The notes beneath the pieces are model-generated. The model was not told where the DNA came from. It was given only the letters and a program-made list of their open reading frames with translations, and did no database searches. From Hennigella sp045599065 (GTDB lineage Bacteria; Bacillota_I; Bacilli_A; Mycoplasmatales; Mycoplasmoidaceae): DNA of 30,449 nucleotides. The position numbers were made by a program, and so were the translations under genes. The stretch is from positions 1 to 30,449 of the forward strand of contig JAZRVJ010000034.1 in the NCBI GenBank assembly GCA_045599065.1, written 5' to 3'. Below, one piece after another: positions 15,923-25,381 of the stretch (positions are counted from its first letter, which is position 1; every line of letters starts with the position of its first letter).

Positions 15923-17356
15923 ATGGAAAAGAATAATCAAATACTTGATTACATCAAGGAAATCGCAGAAGCAAAAGAAGTAAGCGAAGATGTGGTTGTT
16001 AACGCTATTGAAGACGCTATGACTAAAGCTTATGAAAAAGAATGTTCTTCTGTAGATGAAAAACATCCAGAATTATCTGGAGAAAAATGTGAAGTAAAGA
16101 TTGATAAAGAAACTGGTAAAATTTCATTTTATAAAGTCTTTACTGTTGTAGATGAAAAGACATTACCCAAAGAAAAAGACGAAGATGGTAATGAAGTTTT
16201 AGTTTACAACGATTACAATCAAAAGCCTCTTAAAGAGGCTTTAACAATGGATAAGAATGCTGTTGTTGGTGGAACTGTTAAAGAATATATTGATATTAAC
16301 ACATTACCTAAACGTGTTGTATTACATATTCTTCAAGTTTTTAAACACGACATCTCCATTGAATCTAATAAATCAGTTTATAAAAACTGAATTGGTAAGA
16401 AGGGTGAAGTTATTTTTGCTGAAGTTGAAAAGGTTGATGCTAGAAGCAAAATGGCTTTAGTAAACTTAGGAAAAACATATGGTGTTGTTCCGAGAATGGA
16501 ATCTAATCCATATGAAGAACTAATCCCTGGTAGCAAATATAAATTTGTTATCAAAGATGTTCTTGAACAAACAAAGGGTTGACCAGTTATCCTTTCAAGA
16601 GCTAGTGGTGAGCTAGTAAAAGATTTATTAGCAACAAACATTCCTGAAATTAACAACGGCACTATTACAGTTGTTAAGGTTGGTAGGTCTGTTGGTTTTA
16701 AAACCAAGGTTGCTGTTAAATCAAACCAACCAGGTATTGATCCAATAGGTGCTTGTATTGGTGCAAGAGCCGATAGAATTAAACCAATCTTAGCTGAAAT
16801 GGGCAATGAAAAGATTGAATTTGTTCTATGAGATGATGATATTGGCAAATTCTTAGTAAATGCTTGCAATCCAGCACCTTTATATGGATATAAAATTATT
16901 GATGCTGTAATTGAAAAAGATCCTGAAACAGGCAAGGAAAAAGAAGTTTCTAGAAAAAAAGTTATCCTTGTTGTTGATGAATTCAAATTAGCATTAATAA
17001 TTGGTTTAAAAGGAAAGAATGTAAGAATTCTTTCAGAATTATTTGATGCTGATGTAGATATTATGACTATCGAAGAAGCAAATGAAGCAAAAGTTGATTA
17101 CATCAAGGCTGCTTCTATCCAAGTTGCTACAGATGCTAATGTTAAGAAGTCTCCAACAAACAAGTTTGGTGCTACTTATGATAAATATCATGGTTCAGCT
17201 ATGGATGTTATTAGTCAAATAGATAAAGCTACTAAAGCTTCAACAGAAGATGATACCCCTATTGTAACAGAGGGAGAAAAACTTTCTGAAGAAGAAGCAA
17301 AAAACTATGATGCTGATATTGCAGCAATCAACGAATTAACTGATGAAAAGAAATAA
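15923..17356 (+). CDS. nusA: Transcription termination/antitermination protein NusA
   Basis: 477 aa. NusA binds RNA polymerase and nascent RNA, affecting pausing and termination. Domains: N-terminal polymerase-binding domain (1 to about 150, with YIKEIAEAKEVSEDVVVNAI), S1 domain (VNLGKTYGVVPRMESNPYEE), KH1 (IDPIGACIGARADRIKPIL) and KH2 (LALIIGLKGKNVRILSEL), then an acidic tail ending ELTDEKK. The KH1 loop is GARA rather than the usual GxxG; KH2 keeps GLKG. Three TGA codons are Trp. The frame is open from 15887, but ATG 15923 has AAAAAAGGA before it and begins the family sequence. First gene of the operon; a hairpin precedes it. Overlaps ylxR by 14 bases. Confidence 0.95.
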
Positions 17357-17594
17357 AGGATTAAGAACTTGTTTATATTCTAATAAACAATATGAAAGAA
17401 AAGATCTTGTTCGCTTGGTTAAAAAAGATAATCAATTGATCATAGATCAAAAACAAAATTTATTAGGTAGAGGATACTGATTAAAATTATCCAAACAAGC
17501 TCTTGACGATCCAAAATTAATAATAATTTTGTCCAAGAGAACTAAAAGTTCTGTAAATCAAGATTTAATAAATGAATTAAGAAAGTTACTTTAA
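17343..17594 (+). CDS. ylxR: YlxR/RnpM family RNA-binding protein
   Basis: 83 aa. Typical YlxR pattern: MKRNKGLRTCLYSNKQYE, then RKDLVRLVKKD, then LLGRGYWLKLSKQAL, where the Trp codon is TGA. Members bind RNA and have been described as RNase P modulators in Firmicutes. It starts within the end of nusA (overlap of 14 bases) and has no clear Shine-Dalgarno, so its translation probably depends on nusA. It sits in the conserved nusA-ylxR-infB order. The TAA is followed one base later by the ATG of the small membrane protein. Confidence 0.9.
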
Positions 17595-17595
17595 T

Positions 17596-17730
17596 ATGAA
17601 AAAGAATCAAAACGAAACTAAACAAAAGAAAAAATTTGATGTCAGAGCATGATTAATTGCTTCTGTATTTTCAATTCTTTCTGCTGCTTTAGGAATAGCA
17701 AATTTAGTAATACATTTTCTAGATAAATAA
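17596..17730 (+). CDS. 44-aa single-TM membrane peptide in the nusA operon
   Basis: MKKNQNETKQKKKFDVRAW (one TGA-coded Trp) is a strongly basic cytoplasmic end. It is followed by one hydrophobic helix (LIASVFSILSAALGIANLV) and the tail IHFLDK. The ATG is one base after the ylxR stop (TAATATG), so it is coupled, and infB follows after 27 bases. No family recognised. In many Firmicutes this slot holds ylxQ, an L7Ae-type protein, which is not found here. The clean frame, the coupling and the positive-inside helix make it a likely real gene. Confidence 0.6.
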
Positions 17731-17757
17731 TATTTATTATTTATATAAGGAGGATAT

Positions 17758-19596
17758 ATGGCAAAGTTTAAAACGAAAAAGAAACAAGACACACGTCAAT
17801 CTGTAGATATAAAGAAACAAATGAAGACCATTAAAACCGGTGTTCAAAATGGTGTTTTTGTATTTACAAATCCTCTAACAGTTGCAGAATTTGCAACTAA
17901 ATTAAATAAACCTGCCGCTGAAATCATAAAGTATTTCTTTATGAAGGGTAAAATGTACTCCTTAAATAAATTATTAACTGAAGAAGAAATTGGTGAAGTT
18001 TGTTTAGAGTTTAATTATGACTTTGAAAAGAAGCTTCAACTAGATGAAACTAACGTTATCGACAATCTTATTGTCGAAGACAAGGAAGAAGATAAGGTTA
18101 AAAGAGCTCCTGTTGTAACTATCATGGGCCATGTTGACCACGGAAAAACCACCTTACTAGACAACATTAGAAAATCTCATGTTACTGAATCAGAATTTGG
18201 TGGAATAACACAACATATTGGTGCATACCAGATTATCAGGAATAATAATCCTATCACTTTTATTGATACACCCGGACATGAGGCTTTCACAGAAATGAGA
18301 GCTCGTGGTGCTTCAATTACTGATATAGTAATTTTGGTCGTTGCTGGTGATGATGGTATTAAACCACAAACAGAAGAAGCGATCGACCATGCTAAGGCTG
18401 CGAAGGTTCCTATTATTGTTTTTGTGAACAAAATGGATAAACCTGGTGCAAAAGCTGACAATGTTTTAAGTCAACTTTCTGAAAGAAACCTAACTCCTGA
18501 AGAGTGGGGCGGAGATACAATTGTTGTAACTGGTTCTGCTTTAAAAAATCAAGGAATAGATAAATTGCTTGATGCAGTTATTACATTAACTGACATGTTA
18601 GAATTGAAGGCTAATCCAAATAGAGATGGTATGGGAACATGCATTGAAGCTAATATGGACAAGGGGCTTGGTCCTGTTACCACATTATTAGTTCAAAATG
18701 GTACAATCACCAAAGGTGACTTCATTGTTATTGGCGAAGTTTATGGTCGTGTTAGAGCCTTGTTTAATGATTTGGGACAAGAAATCAAAAAAGCTATCCC
18801 CGGACAACCAGTTAAGATCACTGGACTATCAGAAGTTCCCGTTCCAGGAACTAAGTGATTAGTTATCAAAGACGAAAACTTAGCAAAGGATTTGGCTAGA
18901 AAAGTTAAGGAAAAAAATGTTAACATTTTTAGAAGTCAAATGGGACAACAAGAGGTTGCGGAAGGTTCTAAAAAACTTAATTTACTAATTAAGTGTGACG
19001 TACAAGGTTCGTTAGAAGCAATTAAAGGCATGCTTGAAAAAGTTAAAATTGAAGGTGCAACAATAGATATTGTTCGTGCTGCAATTGGTGCTATTTCAGA
19101 ATCAGACATTCAATTAGCTAAAGCATCACACGCTAACATTATTGGATTTAATGTTAGACCATCAAAAGGTATAAAAGATTTAGCTCACGAACAAATGGTT
19201 AAATTCTATTTTTACAACGTAATTTACAAGTTAAAAGAAGATGTTGTAAACATGTTATATGGTACTCTTGATCCTGTTTCTGTGGAAGAGGATATTGGTG
19301 AAGCTGAAGTTAAACAAACATGAAAACATTCAACAATTGGAACAATTGCTGGTGTGCTAGTGACTTCTGGTGAAATCTTAAGAAACGCAAAAGCAAGAGT
19401 AATTAGAGATGGAACAGAAATTTATCATAATGATATTGCTAGTTTACAACATGGAAAAGACCCAATTAATAAAATTAGTTCAGGTCATGAGTGTGGTATT
19501 GTAATAACTAACTTTAACGATATTAAAGTTGGTGATATTATTCAAGTTTATAAGGTTGTTGATAAGTCTGCAAAAGACGTAAAACAAGCAAAATAG
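17758..19596 (+). CDS. infB: Translation initiation factor IF-2
   Basis: 612 aa, short in the N-terminal region as in mycoplasmas. IF-2 is the GTPase that brings initiator tRNA to the 30S subunit and joins the subunits. The IF2_N domain is about 38-90. G motifs: GHVDHGKTT (124-132), DTPGH (170-174), NKMD (224-227). C-terminal domains include LLIKCDVQGSLEAIKGML and VRAAIGAISESDIQLAKAS, the latter a strong IF-2 mark. Two TGA codons are Trp. It has a strong Shine-Dalgarno (AAGGAGGA) 6 bases before the ATG. rbfA follows after 8 bases. Confidence 0.97.
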
Positions 19597-19604
19597 GAGT
19601 TTTT

Positions 19605-19958
19605 ATGGACAAGAAAAGAAATTATCATCACGATCGCATTCAACAAACTATGTTGATTATTCTTTGCAACACTCTAAAGGAAGAAATTTATGATCCTGCT
19701 CTTAAACTTGCGACATTTACAGATATTCATTTAACAAATGACTATTCACAAGCAACGGTTTTTGTTGATACCTTTGATCGTAAACAAATAGACCTTGTGG
19801 TTGAAACATGCAAAAAAGCTCAAGGTGTTTTTAAAACAGCCTTGGCAAAACAATTAGAAATAAGAAAAATTCCTGATCTCATCTTTGAAAAAGATGCTTC
19901 TATTGATCAATCTCTTGAGATTGAAAAAATTATCCAAGATTTACATAATAAAAAATAA
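19605..19958 (+). CDS. rbfA: Ribosome-binding factor A
   Basis: 117 aa, usual length. RbfA assists 16S rRNA maturation and 30S assembly. Family features are the basic start (RNYHHDRIQQTMLIIL), ATFTDIHLTNDYSQATVFVD, the KH-like core, and KQLEIRKIPDLIFEKD. No TGA codon in frame. Its Shine-Dalgarno TAGGAG includes the stop codon of infB, so translation is coupled. Last gene of the nusA operon; no hairpin terminator is visible in the 47 AT-rich bases that follow. Confidence 0.93.
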   Translation: MDKKRNYHHDRIQQTMLIILCNTLKEEIYDPALKLATFTDIHLTNDYSQATVFVDTFDRKQIDLVVETCKKAQGVFKTALAKQLEIRKIPDLIFEKDASIDQSLEIEKIIQDLHNKK

Positions 19959-19985
19959 AATAATATAAATTAAATAAATAATAAA

Positions 19986-19991
19986 TATAAT
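19986..19991 (+). promoter_or_regulatory. -10 box before the membrane/LtaS-like pair
   Basis: TATAAT, 14 bases before ATG 20006, giving a leader of about 8 bases with no Shine-Dalgarno. The surroundings are almost pure A/T, so other TATAAT-like matches are easy to find and this one is tentative. Confidence 0.35.
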
Positions 19992-20005
19992 AATAAAACA
20001 TTCTT

Positions 20006-20764
20006 ATGGAAGATAACAAAGATCTAAACAAAAATCCTCAAGCAGACAACCAACCAAAGGTTGGTGGTTCTCCTTTATCTGAAGGTAAAAGCAAAGAGGA
20101 TATTAAAAGAGAGACTATAAATCTTCAAAAAGATTTTGGTGCTGCTGGGGTTGATGATATTAATAAAAACCTTGGTTCTTTTTCTAACACAGTAAAACAA
20201 CAAGAACAAGCACAATCTAACGAAGTTAAACTAGATGTTGATGCTAGGGTTGTTGAAGAAGCTTCAAAAGAAAAAATTGACTTTGAAAAATTTAATAAAA
20301 CTAAAAGAGATTTTGAAACACCTAAAACAAAGTTTGGTGAAAAAGTTGGGTTGCTTCTTAGAAATAAGAAGGGGCTAAAAACTATTTGAATTGTTGAGAT
20401 TGTCTCAATGTTTGTAATAATGACAATTTCGATTGTAATTATTTCTTGCTTTACAAAATATGTTGGATGAACAAAAGAAGGCCCTATGGTTTTTCCTGAA
20501 TTCCAAGCATGTTTAAAAACAGGGTTGGTTTTCCATTGAATTAGCATATTCCCTTGTATAGTTCCTTTAGTATATTTACTAACTACTTGATTTATTGGTA
20601 TTAATGAAGTGTATGCATCAAAGATGTATCACTACTTCTTTTGAATAGCAGGAGCTATATCTGTTCTTTGTTTTATTGTTGGAATAGGTGTAATGATTTT
20701 TCCGTGATCAGAATTAGCTCAATGAGGTGGAGAAAAATTGCTTCTCCTTACTATATTAATGTAA
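20006..20764 (+). CDS. Membrane protein with long acidic N-terminus, partner of the LtaS-like gene
   Basis: 252 aa. Residues 1 to about 122 are hydrophilic and charged, rich in Asp, Glu, Lys and Asn, without a signal peptide (MEDNKDLNKNPQADNQ). Hydrophobic segments follow at about 127-149 (IVEIVSMFVIMTISIVIISC), about 170-195 and about 206-230. A short hydrophobic end LLLLTILM stops abruptly. Many TGA codons are Trp. I do not recognise a family. The stop TAA is 2 bases from the ATG of the LtaS-like gene, so the two are translated together. The cytoplasmic acidic domain could be regulatory or bind a partner. Confidence 0.72.
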
Positions 20765-20766
20765 TC

Positions 20767-22815
20767 ATGAAGAAACACCGCTTTTATGAATGAATAAAAA
20801 ATTTGTCCTCATATGCTAAAAATAAGACAATAAATTCTTTATTGTTTTTCTTGGCTTTTTTTATCATAGGCGGAACGTCACAATGAATGATGTTTAAAGT
20901 CTTTGTGCCAACATTTTTTATACTTGACTTTTTCATAATTTGTTTTTTTATCTCACCAATTTTTTTCTTTAAAAAAACAATGTTTGATAGAATTTATTTA
21001 CCAATAATCATATTGTTGTTGACTATTTTTTATGTTTTAAATACGTGTTATTTTACAGCTGTTGGTACAGTTTTTTCAATTAAAGAATTTATTCTTTCCA
21101 TTCAAAATATTGTTCAAGTCGCTGTTCACACCGCAATGATACCTTGAAATATTATTGGTATTAACGTTGCTTTGTTAGTTGTTTTTGCTGGTGCGATTAT
21201 CTTATTTAACTGTTTGTGATCATTTAGATATTCTAAAAAAGAACTAAAAAAGGGTAGAAAAAATAAAATTATTTTTGCTACCTCTTTGCTTGTTGGAAGC
21301 ATTCTACTAAGAAATTTTTCATTTGAAATGTGAAGGGTGTCTGAGAACAATAAAAAAAGGTATGATATTAACTATGTTAACTATAACCCTTTATATCACT
21401 ACAAAAATTTGGGAATGACAACTTATTACATCCAAGAATTGAGACAAACAATTTTTGATAAAGGAGAGTCTGTTAAAAATATTAAAGAATATCTTAATAA
21501 TTGCTCTTTTCTAGAAGATCCTTTTACGGGTTTTTTTAAGAAACAAGGGGCGGCTCTTCCACCAAACATTTTTGTTGTTATGATTGAAACCGGAGATCAA
21601 GTTATGTTAAATCAGTATACCACTCCAAATTTATGAAAGCTCCTTGTTGAAAAAGGTATTTGAGCTAATCGAAACTATTCAATAAATAGGACAAACATTT
21701 CTAGCATTTTGGGGGGGGCAAATGGAAATTATCCAATTACGTATATGCAATCAGATGAAAATTATAGTTTGCCATTCAATTTACCTAATATTCTAAAAAC
21801 ACAGGATAATTACACAACAATTTTTTCTACAGATGTGGCTACATCAAATGACTTTTATGGTTATATGAAAATGGGGGAAAATTTTGGATTTGAAAAATCT
21901 TATTTCCACAATGATTTTTTCACTACTGAGCCTTGAAATTACGTTTGGAACGATTTTCCAAAGGACAGTCTCTTTTTGGACAAAATGTATGAAGTAATTG
22001 AAAATCTTCCTACAAATAGACCTTTTTATTTACATCACCTTACTATAGCGATGCATCAAGATCAAATTTTAAATGAAAAAACTAAGCCTATTTACGATGA
22101 TTTAGAAAGCCACTATGGTCATAAATTAGATGTGGCTACCCCAGAACAATGAAAAAATCCGTTTGATTCAGATTCAGAAGATTACAAACGTTTTAGAAGG
22201 TGAACTTTGAAAACTATGGACTTAGATGAAGAGATTGGTAAATTTTGAGACTTGTTCTATGGTGAAAATTCATCAGAATATTTAAAAAACACAATGATGG
22301 TTGTTTATGGTGATCACTTCTTTGAAGAAATATCAGAAAACGGAAGACCTTTTGGACAAGTTTTGAAAAATCTTTACGACCAAAACTTTATTAAAGTTTA
22401 TTCATCTGTCCTTGGTTTTTATCATCCAAAATTGGCAGAAGAATTTATAAACTACTATGGAAAGAACACTATTGATAAGGCTACATGACCAACAATCATT
22501 ATTCCAACTATATTAGACGTGCTAGGGGAAACTTTTAACCCTAGGTTATATCAAGGTAAATCTATTTTTGATCCTTCTTTTACTGAAAATGAGGTTTATT
22601 ATTCCTTTGTTCATTCGTGTTACATGAATGAGTCTTACACAAGCACTGATGGATACCACATAACAAGTGCATATGACGATGATGCACAAAAAAGGGAAGA
22701 GTTTTTAAGGAATGTATTGTCTATGCAATATCAAAATAGAATTATCACTTCTATATATTTGAAAGATTTATTCTCCCATTATGATTATGAAGAATTCATG
22801 CCTTTACTTGGATAA
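20767..22815 (+). CDS. LtaS-like phosphoglycerol transferase (alkaline phosphatase superfamily)
   Basis: 682 aa, continuous when nine or so TGA codons are read as Trp. Five N-terminal membrane helices (about 22-37, 43-69, 75-96, 125-150, 168-184) are followed by an extracytoplasmic sulfatase-fold domain. Metal and nucleophile motifs match lipoteichoic acid synthase: E274 in NIFVVMIETGD, T309 in SINRTNISSILGG, H430 in HHLTIAMHQ, and D516-H517 in MMVVYGDHF. LtaS takes glycerol phosphate from phosphatidylglycerol. Mycoplasmas have no teichoic acid, so a role in making phosphoglycolipids or decorating surface glycans is more likely; substrate is inferred. It begins 2 bases after the membrane protein stop and ends just before a strong terminator. 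Confidence 0.85.
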
Positions 22816-22816
22816 T

Positions 22817-22843
22817 AAAAACTAGGGGAAACCCTAGTTTTTT
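22817..22843 (+). terminator. Intrinsic terminator after the LtaS-like gene
   Basis: AAACTAGGG, GAAA tetraloop, CCCTAGTTT, then further T. It lies 3 bases after the stop codon and just before the converging tRNA-Ser gene. Confidence 0.9.
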
Positions 22844-22845
22844 AA

Positions 22846-22935
22846 TGGCGGAAACGATGGGAATCGAACCCATGCACCGGAAACCCGATCTAACACCTTA
22901 GCAGGGTGTCCTCTTAGCCTCTTGAGTACGTTTCC
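22846..22935 (-). tRNA. tRNA-Ser (anticodon GCU)
   Basis: 90 bases including encoded CCA. Acceptor GGAAACG/CGTTTCC; anticodon stem ACACC/GGTGT with loop CTGCTAA, giving GCT for AGC/AGU codons. It has a long class II variable arm (stem CGG, loop GTTT, stem CCG) and T arm ATGGG/CCCAT with loop TTCGATT. Confidence 0.95.
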
Positions 22936-22975
22936 TTAAGCATTATTATTCTAACTTATAAATTAATTTTTTTGT

Positions 22976-24763
22976 TTAATTATTACTAAGTAAAAGGTTT
23001 TGATTGTATCTTTTGCTAAAAGCAATTGCCTTTTTAAGGCTTTTTTTATTATTTTCAATACTGCTCGACAAAATTATCATTTGAGGTTTTAAATTCTTAA
23101 AACATGCTGTATTCACAACATCTACTAAGAAATAATTAAGTTTGTGTTCTTCAAATTCTCTTAGATGCTTCAATGTTCTATACGGTCAATTTCTTACTTC
23201 TTTGCAACTAAAACTAAATATAACATTCTTTTGATTAAGACCATAAAGTCTTAATTTTCTAATAATGTTAACTACGGAAAAGAAACTTGAAGTAAGTTCA
23301 TCAATGGGATAATAAATGATTAATCTATATTTATTTTTAAATTCTGATCTTTCATAAAGTTCAATAGATTTGACAGCCAAACACCTTAATAAGGTGTTTG
23401 CTGTTTGCCTATCAAATTCTGACATAATTGACTCTATGTTGCAAGTTAGTTTCCTTGTTCAATAAAACCTTGGGCAAACATATGTTTGTCTTGTCTTCTT
23501 AATATGTATTATTTCAAGCTCAACATCAATTTCATTTAAATTTATCTGTTGTGTCAAGGCCGCATAACTAATTTTATCATTAGTAATATGATTAATCATA
23601 TTGCTATTAAATATTTTAATAAGATTGGGCTTTTTTAAATCTTCATTATTAATCATGAACTGATTAAATGATAATAATTCATCTATGTTATAGCTATGTA
23701 TCCCATAGACGCTTAAATAATATTTAACCTCAACTTTTGTTGTTTTTTTATCAATTACATATTCGGTTGGAATCTTATTTAAGATTCTTTCAATTTTAGA
23801 AAGCGGGTCTGAGTCAATTCTGTTTTTAAATAAATTTCCTTTGGAACTTAATTCTATATTTGACAAATAATATTTGTCATCAGCTATTGCAAAACCAAAC
23901 TTATCGTTTGATGTTTTAATAAATAAAACATGTTCCTCTCAAAGTGCTTTACTTAGTTCTTGGGCAAACAAATCTATGATTTGTGGCGAATTTAAATCTT
24001 TTGATTCTAATGTAAAAACCATTATTTGTTTGGCCTTGCTGTTTTTTACGAACTCATTAAACCTTTCATTTAACAATGAAGGAATAATAAAATGTGTGTC
24101 CGTATAAATTGCTTTCTTAGACATAGATGTTATGTTGCTAAACATTTTGTTTAGTCACTTACAAATTCCAAAGAAAAATAAGGCTGTTAACATTCCAGCA
24201 AACGCTTCAATTATCTGAACAATTCAATCCGAGTCGTTAGTCCAAATTAATAAAAATAGATATATGCCTGTGAGTGCAATTATGCCTAAGATAAATACTA
24301 GTCATCTTTTATTTTTATAAAATCCTAAACCAAACGAGACTAAACAAAATACTAACACGTACACAAGTCTAATTCAACATGTAGTAGACATTGTTGAAAA
24401 GCCACTATATTGAACTAAAACTCAAAAAATGGTTGGTATGGTTGCACCTAGCTGAATGGAGTTGGAGTAAAAGAAACTCATGGCAAAAATAAGGCCTAGA
24501 ATGACCGCTGGTAGCCCAATTTGAATGTCAATGGTATTTGATATTAACTGCGACACAACGAACGTCAGCATCGCTAAAATTGCACCAAAAAGGAAGAAAT
24601 AAAGAAAATTAAATCATTTCTTTTTTGTTAATAAATTTATGAATTTATTACTTTTTGTTAAGTTGTAGTGAATTGATGCAAATAATACTAAAAATAAGAA
24701 ACTAAACGAAAGTTCTATAAGAAAGGCATAAAAGTTATTAATTGATATATCTAAATTTAACAT
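22976..24763 (-). CDS. Multi-TM protein with degenerate GGDEF- and EAL-like domains
   Basis: 595 aa, one frame from ATG 24763 to TAA 22976 with many TGA codons as Trp. Residues 1 to about 205 have six or seven membrane helices. Residues about 213-296 match a GGDEF layout: YTDTHFIIPSLLNERF (family TDxLTGLPNR), IMVFTLESKDLN, then SNDKF (285-289) where GGDEF should be. The last 190 residues resemble an EAL domain in order: CPRFYW, FDRQTANTLLRCLAV, RLIIYYPIDELTSSFF, LRLYGLNQKNVIFSF (family FEITE), LREFEEHKLNYFLVD and LKPQMIIL. The EAL signature and the metal-binding acidic residues are missing. So it resembles a c-di-GMP turnover protein that has lost both activities. Family call is by motif order only. 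Confidence 0.55.
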
Positions 24764-24777
24764 ATGCGTATATGTAT

Positions 24778-24783
24778 ATTATA
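24778..24783 (-). promoter_or_regulatory. -10 box of the GGDEF/EAL-like gene
   Basis: TATAAT on the minus strand, 14 bases before the ATG at 24763, with no Shine-Dalgarno. It lies directly in the T-rich tail of the tmRNA terminator. Confidence 0.45.
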
Positions 24784-24790
24784 AAAATAA

Positions 24791-24812
24791 AAAATAGGGG
24801 GCTGCCCTATCT
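24791..24812 (-). terminator. Intrinsic terminator of tmRNA
   Basis: On the minus strand ATAGGG, a short loop, CCCTAT, then TTTTTTATTTTTAT. It starts about 10 bases after the tmRNA 3' end. Confidence 0.85.
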
Positions 24813-24820
24813 TTTTAATA

Positions 24821-25209
24821 TGGTGGAGATGGTGGGAATCGAACCCACTTCCATCTAGCACCTAAAATAAGTTTCTACAGTTTAGTTTTGATTTTAAGCT
24901 TCAGCCATACTCTTGTGTATCAAAACAACACGGCATAGCAATAACTAATGAGGTTCATCTACTTTATTAGCATAGGTAGATATATTGTTTTACATTAAGT
25001 AATAAGCTAGAAACAACAAATCATTTATTACTGTTTAACTAACTAAGCTAAAGCTAAGTTATAGTTAACTTGTTGAAGTTTGTTAGCGTAGAAAGCTTTT
25101 TCTACGTTAGCTTGTTCAGAGTCTGCACGTTGACAGTCTTGAGCTGTAAGGGGCATACCCCACTGCCACTTAAATCAGATATGCTAGATGTCGAATCCAG
25201 TGCATCCCC
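24821..25209 (-). ncRNA. ssrA: Transfer-messenger RNA (tmRNA)
   Basis: 389 bases. The 5' end GGGGATG pairs with CATCTCC before the encoded CCA (24821-24823). GGATTCGACAT near the 5' end and GTGGGTTCGATTCCCAC at the 3' end are the hallmark tRNA-like parts. The tag frame runs from GCA at 25126 to TAG at 25043: 27 codons, beginning ADSEQANVEK and ending NYNLALA. The exact resume codon (GCA or GAC) is not certain. The RNA rescues stalled ribosomes and marks the broken protein for proteolysis. TATAAT lies at 25232-25227, about 17 bases upstream, and a terminator follows. Confidence 0.96.
25043..25126 (-). other. tmRNA tag-peptide reading frame
   Basis: 27 sense codons and TAG. It ends in hydrophobic LALA, like proteolysis tags in general. 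The length matches the long tags of mycoplasmas, in which Lon rather than ClpXP degrades tagged proteins. Confidence 0.85.
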
Positions 25210-25226
25210 ATTTACGTGGTAAATAG

Positions 25227-25232
25227 ATTATA
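25227..25232 (-). promoter_or_regulatory. -10 box of tmRNA
   Basis: TATAAT on the minus strand, 17 bases before the mature 5' end. A short precursor would then be trimmed, as expected for RNase P processing of tmRNA. Confidence 0.55.
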
Positions 25233-25322
25233 TATTATTTTAAAAATATGTTCCTATATATGCGCAAAATAAAGATTTAATCAAAATTTTTATTTTATTA
25301 AAAATGAAAGTAATCCCATCGG

Positions 25323-25352
25323 TTGTATTAATATATAAATATATTAATACAA
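25323..25352. repeat. 14-bp-arm palindrome upstream of the S4-gyrB-gyrA operon
   Basis: TTGTATTAATATAT, two A, then ATATATTAATACAA: every base in the arms pairs. It lies between the divergent tmRNA and S4/gyr promoters, with its right arm over the expected -35 position of the S4 promoter (TATAAT 25369-25374). No coding gene on either strand ends into it, so it is not an ordinary terminator. The remaining intergenic bases 25233-25322 show nothing I can name. Confidence 0.6.
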
Positions 25353-25368
25353 TCGTGTTTTATTAAGA

Positions 25369-25374
25369 TATAAT
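25369..25374 (+). promoter_or_regulatory. -10 box of the S4-gyrB-gyrA operon
   Basis: TATAAT, then 7 bases (TTTTTGT), then the ATG at 25382. No Shine-Dalgarno is possible, so a leaderless mRNA is expected. Confidence 0.55.
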
Positions 25375-25381
25375 TTTTTGT

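Noticed and set aside
16378..16986. Minus-strand 202-codon open frame
   Set aside because: It is antisense to the NusA S1/KH region and has no recognisable features.
20762..20769. Possible frameshift joining the 252-aa membrane protein with the LtaS-like gene
   Set aside because: The LtaS-like protein already has its own five TM helices and an ATG 2 bases after the TAA, so two coupled genes explain it better.
22976..24763. Decayed pseudogene split into several short frames
   Set aside because: All apparent breaks are TGA codons, read as Trp in this genome; the frame is open for 595 codons with plausible helices and domains.
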